A DNA stretch of 64,000 bases from Oscarella lobularis (lineage: Eukaryota > Porifera > Homoscleromorpha > Homosclerophorida > Oscarellidae), in the NCBI RefSeq assembly GCF_947507565.1, contig NC_089182.1, positions 558,001 through 622,000 on the forward strand, given 5' to 3'. The position numbers and the translations under genes are program-made. Shown one piece after another: positions 11,101-22,400 of this stretch. Position 1 is the stretch's first letter, and the number at the start of each line of letters is the position of its first letter. The notes under the pieces were generated by a model. It did no database searches. It had not been told where the DNA came from and saw only the letters and a list, made by a program, of their open reading frames with translations.

Positions 11101-14100
11101 TCGAACGGTTCGAACGGTTCGAACGTTTGAACGGTTCGAAGGGTTCGAACATTCAAAGGGTTTGAACATTCGAAGGAACGATCGAACGGTTCGAACGTTT
11201 CGAACGGTTCGAACGGTTCGAACGTTCGAAAGGGTGTTCGAACGTTCAAACGGGTGTTCGAACGTCCAAACGGGTGTAGAACCTTTAATCGTAGTACACT
11301 AAGGAGACCTCAAATATCGGATGTATGATCAAACATTCGAAGGGTTCGAACGTTCGAAAGGTTCGAACGTTCAAAGGGTTTGAACGTCGAACCCCCGTTC
11401 GAACGTTCGAACCGGGGTTCGAACGTTCGAACACCCCGTTCGAACGTTCGAAACCCGTTCGAACGTTCGAACACCCCGTTCGAACGTTCGAAAGGTTCGA
11501 AAGTTTTAAGGGTTCGAACGTTCGAACGGGTGTTTGAACGTTAGAACGGGTGCCCCCCGTTTGAACGTTCAAACCCGTTGTACAGCCTTCCTCACTTATC
11601 TCTACACAACCAACCACCGTTTGAACGTTCGAACCCCAGTTTGAACGTTTAAACCCGTTGTACCCGTTTGAACGCTCAAACCCGTTGTACAGCCTTCCCC
11701 ACTTATCTCTACTCTAACCCCACGTTTGAACGTTAAAACCCTTGTACAGCCTTCCCCACTTATCTCTACTCTAACCCCCCGTTTGAACGTTCAAACCCAT
11801 TGTACAGCCTTCCCGATATCTCTACACAACCAACCCCCGTTTGAACGTTCAAACCCCCGTTTGAACGTTCAAACCCGTTGTACAGCCTTCCCCACTTATC
11901 TCTACTCTAACCCCGTTTGAAGTTCAAAACCGTTGTACAGCCTTCCCCACTTATCTCTACTCTAACCCCACGTTTGAACGTTCAAACCCATTGTACAGCC
12001 TTCCCCATATCTCTACACAACCAACCCCCGTTTGAACGTTCGAACCCCCGTTTGAACGTTTAAACCCGTTGTACCCGTTTGAACGTTCAAACCCGTTGTA
12101 CAGCCTTCCCCACTTATCTCTACTCTAACCCCCCGTTTGAACGTTCAAACCCGTTGTACAGCCTTCCTCACGCATCTCTACTCTAACCCCCCGTTTGAAC
12201 GTTCAAACCCGTTGTACAGCCTTCCCCACTTATCTGTAAAATTACAAGAGACTGGCCAACTGTTCTCTAGTGTAATAAATTACAGAAATATTACAAGGGA
12301 CTGGCCAACTGTTCTCTCCTGTAATAAATTACAGGAAAATTACAAGAGACTGGCCAACTGTTCTCTAGTGTAATAAATTACAGAAAAATTACAAGGGACT
12401 GGCCAACTGTTCTTTCCTGTAATAAATTACAGAAAGATTACAAAGGACTGGCCAACTGTTCTCTAGTGTAATAAATTACAGAAAAATTACAAGGGACTGG
12501 CCAACTGTTCTCTCCTGTAATAAATTACAGTCAAATTACAAGGGACTGGCCAACTGTTCTCTCCTGTAATAAATTACAGAAAAATTACAAGGGACTGGCC
12601 AACTGTTCTCTCCTGTAATAAATTACAGTGAAATTACAAGGGACTGGCCAACTGTTCTCTCCTGTAATAAATTACAGTGAAATTACAAGGGACTGGCCAA
12701 CTGTTCTCTCCTGTAATAAATTACAGTGAAATTACAAGGGACTGGCCAACTGTTCTCTCCTGTAATAAATTACAGGAAAATTACAAGGGACTGGCCAACT
12801 GTTCTCTAGTGTAATAAATTACAGTGAAATTACAAGGGACTGGCCAACTGTTCTTTCCTGTAATAAATTACAGTCAAATTGCAACGGACTGGCCAATTGT
12901 TCTTTCCTGTAATAAATTACAGAAAAATTACAAGGGACTGGCCAACTGTTCTTTCCTGTAATACATTACAGGAAAATTACAAGAGACTGGCCAACTGTTC
13001 TCTAGTGTAAAAAATTACAAGGGACTGGCCAACTGTTCTCTTCTGTAATAAATTACAGGAAATTACAAAGGACTGGCCAACTGTTCTATCCTGTAATAAA
13101 TTACAGAAAAATTACAAAGGACTGGCCAACTGTTCTCTAGTGTAATAAATTACAGTGAAATTACAAGGGACTGGCCAACTGTTCTCTCCTGTAATAAATT
13201 ACATTGAAATTACAAGGGACTGGCCAACTGTTCTTTTCTGTAATAAATTACAGGAAAATTACAAGGGACTGGCCAACTGTTCTCTAGTGTAATAAATTAC
13301 AGTCAAACTACAACGGACTGGCCAATTGTTCTTTCCTGTAATAAATTACAGGAAAATTACAAAGGACTGGCCAACTGTTCTCTCCTGTAATAAATTACAG
13401 GAAATTACAAAGGACTGGCCAACTGTTCTCTCCTGTAATAAATTACAGAAAAATTACAAAGGACTGGCCAACTGTTCTCTAGTGTAATAAATTACAGTGA
13501 AATTACAAGGGACTGGCCAACTGTTCTCTCCTGTAATAAATTACAGTCAAATTACAAGGGACTGGCCAACTGTTCTCTCCTGTAATAAATTAGAGAAAAA
13601 TTACAAGGGACTGGCCAACTGTTCTCTAGTGTAATAAATTACAGTGAAATTACAAGGGACTGGCCAACTGTTCTTCCCTGTAATAAATTACAGTGAAATT
13701 ACAAGGGACTGGCCAACTGTTCTCTCCTGTAATAAATTACAGAAAAATTACAAGGGACTGGCCAACTGTTCTATAGTGTAATAAATTACGGTGAAATTAC
13801 AAGGGGCTGGCCAACTGTTCTCTCCTGTAATAATTTACAGTGAAATTACAAGGAGCTGGCCAACTGTTCTCTAGTGTAATAAATTACAGTGAAATTACAA
13901 GGGACTGGCCAACTGTTCTCTCCTGTAATAAATTACAGAAAAATTACAAGGGACTGGCCAACTCTTTTCTCCTGTAATGTAATAGTTAGGGCCGGTCTCG
14001 CTCTTTTCAAAAATGTCACAGACGTTTGGAACTATACCTTTCAGTTCTTATGCGCTTATCGTTTGCAGCATTGGGTTCTTTCTAGGGCATGGGCGAAGTG

Positions 14101-17100
14101 GCGGCAACTGAAATAATGTATATGGCAGAGATTTTTGTGTCTGTCGAGGGCTTGGTTGGTTAGGTACTTCAGGTTGCTCAAAAATTCTATCATGGGCGAT
14201 GCCGGCGCGTTCATTTCTGCAGCAGCAGAGGCTATGATAAGCAGTACAGCATGCGTGACTAGCTTACTCTGAATGAGCGGCAAATGAGGCGCGTGGTATT
14301 TTGACTACGGTGGAGAGGCGCTTCGCTTATTTTGACTGGTACCATGGTGAGTGTTTAGGCGACTCACCACGCTCCCACGAGAAATGGTGGTGGTAATCGA
14401 TCTCAAAATTGATACCGTCACGCCTCCCTACCACGTCTAGACAAAATACCGCACGCACCTCATTCACATCGCTCATTTCAGCGAGTCACAATGCTGAGCT
14501 CCTTAGCGTCGCTTCAACTGCTGCAGCGACGGACACAACGCCATCTCGCCCGTATAGAATTAAATGATGAAGAGCGATCAGTACCTAACCAAGCCCGACA
14601 GACACGGGCACATATCCCTTACATATTTCTTATGTCAGTTTTCACCACTTTGCCCAAGCTCCGGAACAACGAACTGAACGCCGCAAACGGTAAGTGCACA
14701 TCGGCACGACCTTGAAAAAACCGAAAGGTAAGCGCATTGTCACAACGGGTGTACCGAAAAACATGACACCATCCGTTCTGACCGCAGCATTCCAAACTTC
14801 TGTGACGTCACATCCTGTTTCACGAAAAGACCCAAATTTCTCCGAAACGAAAAGAGAAGGACCTTAACAAATACCCAGGTGCACAACTACAATGTATCGG
14901 ACACCTGAGGGACCCAGTCGCGAGAGCCTACTACCCACCACTTTTCCGGTACGCCCGTTAGTAATTTTTTACATCCCGAAAACTATGTCTCGGTACTCAG
15001 GTACCGAGACAAAAACGTTCCCTATCTCTCACATCCCTTGGCCTATTTAATCATACGTCTTTCGACGATCCGCCGCAATATTCGACCAGGTCGCAATCGG
15101 TTGCAGTCGCTCTACAAGACGATCCAGCCGCCTTGAACTAAAAAACGGCCCACATACTGCATAGCCAAAAACGCTTGACGTCCTGAGAACCGACTTTGCA
15201 GTTTTCGCAGCAGCTTCCTTTGCTGCATTGGGACGTCGATTTGAGCTTGCACTTACCGGGTTCGCAGCACGGATCATTAGTCGCGCACTCCTGGGGGTTT
15301 TATATAAGTCAATAGTAAACTACCGATATGTAGTATGTACCGACGTTGACCCGCAATCGCATTCCTCTCCCGTTTCAACGAACCCATTACCACACACAGG
15401 ATCTCCAAATAACTATAGTGCATCAATTAAATCCTTGCAATTGGGTAAGGCTCGCGAGAGAGGAGGGAGTCTAATTACCTGCGTTGGAACGTTAAATAGA
15501 CACGACCCCGATCCAGCACTAAGAAACGTGTTCAAATCCGATCTGCTGCAGTCGGACCAGATGGTTGCCGCTATTCCACTAAAAAGGAACACTCTCTCGC
15601 TCTCGTCTCTTTTCTTAAAACGCATCCTCACTTGCTACTCGAAGCCATCAAGCAGCCGGCTCCGCTCGTATCCGTGCACTTGCAGTTACCTAAATCGCCT
15701 CTCTCTATCTCAATTGCTACAATCGACGCGACGTACGGCCTTGCAAGTCGTCGTGTTCCATTCCAAACGTGTGGCCCATCTCGTGCGCCATCGTCGACGC
15801 CACCTGATCGGACGTGGAAGTGTCCTAAAAAAGTACGTATTTTTTTAGCGATTACCTAACTATTCGCCAATATCTACCTGATTGACTCCACCTGAACTAG
15901 ACAATCTGCACATGCCTTTCAGCGGTGCTATCCCAATGGTGGTCCCAGCAAAATCCAGGTTACTGTCAATGAGAAACGTTCTGAGAGATCAATGCTAATA
16001 ATTTTAATTCACCTGACTAGCTGGCCACTATCGTGACTGTATTTTGATACCAACGTGTTTTCCCTATAAACTAAGAAGTCGTCCAAGGTCGTTCCAGCGT
16101 CGGAACTGATCGAAATCTTGTCGCCGTTGTTCCACGTTTCCACGGCAACAAGCGCCACGCGCACGTTCAGTGTTTTGTAGACGGAATCGACGAAATTGGC
16201 GATGGCTTTTGCTCGATCTCCCGTTGCGGCGACAGTGCCTCGTTTCTTATACTGAGATAGATGTCGTTATTGGGACGTGTGCCCTCCCCCCTCCCCTCTC
16301 TTTACCTGACGGTAGTCATTGACAATGAGAAGTTCAACGTATTTGGTTTCTGTTAGGACGGAACGACGAGCCTTGCGGGAAGAAATTTGAAAGAAGAAAA
16401 TCGCGCTGTCTCGGTTTCTCTTTTACTCTTTGAAAATCTTTCTTGACGTTTGCAACGACAGCGTTTGGAGTAGGAGCGAAGGAATGATTTCCCAAGCCTG
16501 ACAACATGTGGATATCAGTTCAATAAGAGAACACAACGTAATGTACCGCATGTAAGGAGCGCATTAGCGTTGGCCAAATCACTTGCTCGATAGACCAAGT
16601 GAAACTAGTAGGTACAGTAAGAACACCACTATTCGAAATCATTCTTTTCTTACCTCCCCATCCTTTTCTGGTTCAATGTAGTAGTGCGATTCGGGTGACG
16701 TGCCATTAGCAAAGCTGCCACTGAGAAGACGGTTTGAGAATATCAATTGCCACGAAATAAATTCCTGGTCTAAAAACGAACCTTAGCCCATTACAGGTGC
16801 TCACAACAACAGATGAATCGGCTTCAATGCCACGAATCGTCCCATGATAATAGCAATTCTCCGCCCCCTACATGAGCAGCTACATTAGTGAATAGAGTCT
16901 ATAGACCGGAGACTTTGAAGTCATACTACTAGTCCGGAGTGCTATTTATTAACATACGTAGTGCATGCCAAATGGGGTAAACCACTGCTACGAAATGACA
17001 GCGGTCTCTGCACTTACGTATGTAACCATTTCTTCGCCCGATTCATCACTAAAATAAACTTCTTTATAATTTCCGGCGAAGAGACGCCTGAAAAAAAAAG

Positions 17101-17457
17101 GTAGAGCTCGCGGGTGTTCTCGAGCGGGGGAGGGGGGCGATACTTATTGAGCGATAGATCCAAGGTAAAATTGCGTCCGAACGCGGCTACGCGCAGGGAA
17201 ATTTCGTCGACGTGCTGGCCCGAGAGCTAGACAAAAAGTCAATCTCTGCATTGCGCGCGGATTGGGCTCGCTTACGAGCTTCGTGAATCGTTTCGCCAGC
17301 TTTTGACCCGACTCGTCGAATAGAATCGTCTTCTCGTGCAAATTTACGTCGACGGAAGGACCTAGCGAAGTCGATTGACACGGGAAAGCGATAGAGCAGC
17401 GTGCCGACCGCCTAGAACGACGCGAAGCGCGAGGAAGACGTAGAGAAGGTCTCGCAT
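2109..17457 (-). CDS. ADAM-type transmembrane metalloprotease with five TSP1 repeats
   Basis: Assembled from about 24 exons. Near 17457 is a signal-like start ([15 protein letters not shown]). The prodomain includes [11 protein letters not shown] (about 16800-16865). A basic [10 protein letters not shown] stretch looks like a furin site. The zinc protease holds [12 protein letters not shown] (about 15770) and a CLMASSS Met-turn. The disintegrin domain (about 15300-15060) has CRATATDCD in its loop, so no RGD. The 8.7-kb intron follows, then the cysteine-rich domain (exons 6319-6369, 6202-6265, 6044-6152, 5877-5984). Next come an EGF module (5435-5600) and five TSP1 repeats, one exon each (5205-5372, 4975-5151, 4753-4923, 4517-4703, 2877-3047). 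A TM segment with an RRKR stop follows (2566-2824), then a proline-rich tail (2109-2505) suited to SH3 binding. Catalytic residues are intact, so an active cell-surface sheddase is expected. Weak points: the first exon does not join in frame to the prodomain, and one acceptor near 16500 is unresolved. Confidence 0.85.
2877..5372 (-). other. Five thrombospondin type-1 repeats of the ADAM gene
   Basis: Each repeat is about 57 aa and reads DGxWxxWxxWSxCxxxCGxG...RxCxNPxPxxGGxxCxG...C. The W-x-x-W core and six cysteines are visible in all five. Repeats 1-4 are separated by short introns. Repeats 4 and 5 are separated by a 1.47-kb intron (3048-4516) that contains mutarotase copy 2. Introns fall in the same phase between repeats, as expected for exon-shuffled modules. 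Confidence 0.88.
3321..4397 (-). CDS. Secreted mutarotase-like protein, copy 2 (intron-nested, catalytic residues intact)
   Basis: Single-exon 358-aa twin of the gene at 744-1820, with the same signal peptide. It keeps the full catalytic set expected for aldose 1-epimerases: His in NAIHG, His in GWHPYF and Glu in AVEPMAG. It lies wholly inside the ADAM intron between TSP1 repeats 4 and 5, in the same orientation as its host. The duplicated block runs from about 3290 to about 4505, stopping a few bases from the host splice donor at 4516. It includes the GC-rich upstream region, so the copy carries its own promoter. Absence of introns would fit a retrocopy, but duplicated upstream sequence argues for DNA-level duplication. 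Confidence 0.85.
   Translation of the reverse strand: MEFHFISIVLLLFVPPISCGYEKEEAHGLLFEITNDEFGGLFLKVLRNKRTGEYVSIIYNFGGRIEDIVLLSPKTGELRPVIWSHCRNATSVRENGSWRGEMLIPYANRISGGTYTFYGETYHLPINEPDRNNAIHGLIFNQTLTVVDQEADDESATLTLRFVFDNVDPGYPFPLDMTLIYSLSDTGFSFKMIALNGDAHDPLPFYAGWHPYFLTTPYKTIITFSNCTEWNHIDVTKDLIPTGTTELVEAFSDGLLIGGTADEPTYFDDGYKPLLGPSVCPMYETTLHDMSNGETIVLWQDSSFHYVQFYTGARTAFGVDAVAVEPMAGMTDCYNNHDGLIILSGNETWVGSFGVHLR
6545..8275 (+). repeat. Satellite A, left block (49-bp unit)
   Basis: About 35 head-to-tail copies of a 49-bp unit. Each has the core GGACTGGCCAACTGTTCTCT followed by the inverted repeat CTGTAATAAATTACAG (7-bp arms around AA). Unit variants (TCTCCTG, TCTAGTG, TTTCCTG; CAGTG, CAGGA, CATTG) recur in the same order every 5-6 units, showing a higher-order repeat. 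The block ends abruptly at about 8275 in mid-unit, where satellite B begins. Confidence 0.95.
8276..8520 (+). repeat. Satellite B, left block (about 57-bp unit)
   Basis: Four or so copies of a unit with the palindrome GTTTGAACGTTCAAAC, then CCGTTGTACAGCCTTCCCC and ACTTATCTCTACTCTAAC. Some copies carry CATATCTCTACACAACC in place of the last part. Same orientation as the right block. Confidence 0.92.
8521..11552 (+). repeat. Satellite C, TTCGAACGTTCGAA-rich core
   Basis: About 3 kb in which the self-complementary 14-mer TTCGAACGTTCGAA (with one-base variants) recurs roughly every 20-25 bp, separated by short GGG- or CCC-rich linkers. It is organised into larger blocks, each opening with ACTAAGGAGACCTCAAATA (near 8531, 9239, 9272, 9303, 10115, 10180 and 11298). 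The start of one block (about 9301), the next (about 10180) and the last (about 11300) suggest units of about 0.8-1.1 kb. Confidence 0.95.
11553..12236 (+). repeat. Satellite B, right block
   Basis: About 11-12 copies of the same 54-61-bp unit as at 8276-8520, in the same orientation, ending at TTATCTG where satellite A resumes. Confidence 0.92.
12237..13975 (+). repeat. Satellite A, right block (49-bp unit)
   Basis: About 35 further copies of the 49-bp unit of 6545-8275, in the same orientation and with the same variant classes. The left block breaks off in AAATTACAAGGA and this block starts in AAAATTACAAGAG, so the two halves look like one array split by the B-C-B segment. Confidence 0.95.
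14987..15010. repeat. Perfect 10-bp-arm hairpin
   Basis: GTCTCGGTAC, loop TCAG, GTACCGAGAC. It lies just inside the 5' end of the big ADAM intron, about 45 bp from the splice donor. Confidence 0.85.
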
Positions 17458-17527
17458 TCGTAGGAGTGGAGGCGTGGATCGGTCGTGCGACGACGTGCGG
17501 TTTCCCGTACGCGGATTATTTCATTAT

Positions 17528-19279
<1,752 letters not shown>

Positions 19280-19498
19280 CTAACAATCGACGCTAACGCG
19301 CACTACACTGTAGGTGGAGGACTCTCTTGTTTCACTTGACGCCTTAGAGGTGTTGCCACGGTACAGTCACGACTTGGAAGGAGTCATTTTGGAGTCATAA
19401 CAACGTAAGACTAATTCAAAAAGCGTTGCAACGCGTTCCCGTATTTTTCTTCTGCAAATCGAAATTTCAGCCGGACTGACGTCGCTCTCTAGGAAAAA
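19280..19498. promoter_or_regulatory. Bidirectional promoter region
   Basis: About 220 bp between the divergent PRMT6-like and NLR-like genes. No clear TATA box; likely drives both genes (inference from spacing only). Confidence 0.4.
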
Positions 19499-22400
19499 AT
19501 GTCTCAAGTTAGCAAAGAGCAACTGCTGATATTTTCAGCAGCCTGGAATACTGTGAGTCTACAACGGGCTCTTAGCGCCTTTGCTATATTGGCCGACATT
19601 CGTCAATGTGGAATTGATCTGGAATTGAATTTCGACAGCAGACGTTTCAATCATGAATCTGCTAGAAAATTTCACGCCTCTCTTGCTCTTCTTAAAAAAC
19701 TCTATGCACATTTGTCTCACAGAAACGGGCAGAGGTCTAACCACTTTGCAGTCTTTTCATTAGCGGCCTCTGTTACTGATCCCGAAATCGTCAAGGCTAT
19801 CAGCCTTCCAAAAAGTTAACCTATTTTAGTTATGCAAAGTAAATTGCCATATTTTCATATAGAATCTTCTGAGACAAATGAACTCAATCCCCTTCAGCTC
19901 TCACTTTTCAATCTGTTAAGTCTATGCGCAAATCCTTTTGGTTCGTGTGGCGCGCGTTTTTCTGTAAAATTTATTAAGACGTTATGTAGAACCGTTCTGT
20001 GCACCTCACGTTTTTGGCCAATCCAATCCATACGTTCTACTGAGCAGTCAGAACTCAACCTCTACCAATAAAGGTTTCTTCTCTCGCACAATCTTTATTC
20101 TTTTTAATTTGTAATGCAGATCCTTGGTCCTTGACCGAATGTAACAATCTTTTCCACTTGTCCTCGTCTATATTACGCCACAACAAAAGCAATTTGAGCG
20201 TAGCAGTCGAACTGTTTTCTTCGCTGGTTGAAGTCATGGATAAAAAGAGTGTATTTCGTACTTCCGCAAGACTGTCTTATCCTCTTCGTAATGAATCTAA
20301 CGTTGAGGAAATCAGAAAGCAGATAATACAATTTTCATCAGGTACATACTTGACTTCTCTTTAATTGTACGTTTTTTGACTTTTTACAGGACTTGTAGCA
20401 AGATCAGAACATACCAACGGCCAAATCAATTCTTTGCAGCGCGTGACGACAGCAGGGTAAGGCTGAAAGCAAATTTATTCAAGAAACGGATTGTCTTTTC
20501 AAACAGAACTGACAGTCTTCCACCGGCGTCATTAGGTTGGGCGCTAATCTACCAAGCCAAAAGCTCGTTTTTACTTACGGGTTTGGTTTCTTTGCAGCTC
20601 ACACCTACCAATATCAGCTTCACTTGTTTGCTTTTGAAGACGTAGATGAACATTGGAAAGAACTAGGGACTGCTCTTGGCTTTCTCAAGGCCGAACTAGA
20701 TGCTATTGATAAAGATCTGTTTCATTTGAGCAATCGACACAAAGCCTGGACGATGTTGCAGAGATATTGTGATGAGCACGGGTCGAAAGATCTAGATAGT
20801 TTTAAAACCATTCTGCACGACGTCAAAATCAGAACTAAATCCAAGAAAGATGAGATTCCTAAACCTAAAAGTAAACAATTACTTTTAGTATTGTTTTATC
20901 TTAAGTTTTTGGTACCTTAGTGGTTTCACGAAGTGTTATTGATGATCCTCGTTATGTTGGCCGAAAAGCAGAGTTAGTGAGCATAGAAGAGTTCTTCTGG
21001 GAAGGAAATCAAAGCACGGCTATTGTACAGCACCTTGCTCATCGAAAGATTCAGGTAAGCGCTCCAGTGCCTTTGTTAGCTTCTAGGAGAATTAGTTTGA
21101 TCAGGTTATTTGCGGTATGGGAGGAGTCGGTAAAACGAGTCTGGCGTTTCGTTATGCAGTCCAATACAAATTGGCGTACAGAGACGGCATCTTCCATTTC
21201 AACGCTGAATCACGTTCTTCCCTGCACGTCTCTTTAGTTCAAAACGTAAGTAAGATCTATCGTATAGTAGTTAAGCTTACAGTGCTCTGTGGCAGGCGCC
21301 TTTATACAGCTTGCGTTCTAATTGTTTCATTTTTTAGCTTAAAATGCTTGAAGTTCTATCAAACGAAAAATTTCGTTTCAAAAGAAGCTCCAACTTTTCC
21401 GAGCAGATGATCTATTTCACACGTTACTTACGAGAACATAGACGAGCTTTGCTCATATACGACAGCGCTGATCATCTCAACTGGGTCGAAGATGCAATCC
21501 CACCTTCATCCGTCGTATGCCATGTCATTGTTACAACACGAAAGAGTCCAGAGCATTTATTGGAAGCCGTTTTCAAGCAGCCAATCGACGACATCAAGGT
21601 CGTTAACATTATCAAGTTGCACCACCTTGAAGGAGAGAACGGCACGAAGGCATTGTTAGTTTGGGCAGGAAAAGATCCCGAATCGTATTTGACAATGAGT
21701 GGAGAAAATCGACGTTGCGCTGACGCTATAGCATTGAAGCCTCCTGTTGAAGGACTGCCCATTGCTATAGCCCACGCTGGCACTTTTATTCGAACTCACA
21801 ATATGAACTTTTTCACTTACTGGCAATTCTTGGTTGAGCGAGTTAGTGAATTGAAAGCAGCGGCTCTTGATCTCAACAAGTGCTTGCAATATTTCCGAAT
21901 TTCTCATCTAAAAGAGCAGCTTTGGCAAGCAGGAGTGAGCGAACCAGACGATCTGAAATCTCTAAATATCGACGAATTTTCGTGCCGCCGAAACGATCGG
22001 GCTTTACTCGTCTCTGCCGTAAACAAACTCTGCAAAAGAGACATGGCTTACTTGACGTGGGAGTTGGATATAGATGAAGTGCAGAGAAAGTCTTCCGAAG
22101 GCTACATCGTTTTGTCTTGCTGTTCGGTCTTTTCGTCTCGGGACATTCCTCATGATCTCGTGGAGAGATCCTCGTTTTCTAACAGCGAAAAGTCTGTCAG
22201 TCAATACTACATGTCTCTGGGTCTGAGCGCTTTGAACAAATTCTCCCTCATTCAGTCGACTGTACAGAACGACGGACTAATACGATATAATGTTCATCAT
22301 CTCGTTCAGCGTAGTATGATTGAACGATGCATGGAAAATGAAGAAGAATTCAAAGCGTTGCTTCTATCGGTTGCCTCGTGCGTTTCTGAAATTCTACCTG

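Larger units (their letters stand above)
6370..15056 (-). other. 8.7-kb ADAM intron filled with satellites
   Basis: Intron between the disintegrin end (CGGSSKD, donor GTATGA at 15056-15051) and the cysteine-rich start ([10 protein letters not shown], acceptor CAG at 6372-6370). Reading phase is 0 on both sides and the domain order is uninterrupted. It is over 100 times the usual local intron length. Five consecutive tandem-repeat blocks occupy 6545-13975. 13976-15050 is unique sequence without recognisable genes. Confidence 0.82.

Noticed and set aside
8524..11617. Many long overlapping open frames on both strands in satellite C (up to 297 aa, FERSN/SNVRT repeats)
   Set aside because: TTCGAACGTTCGAA has no stop codon in any frame, so long frames appear by chance. 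They have no conserved start, domain or normal codon use and lie inside an intron.
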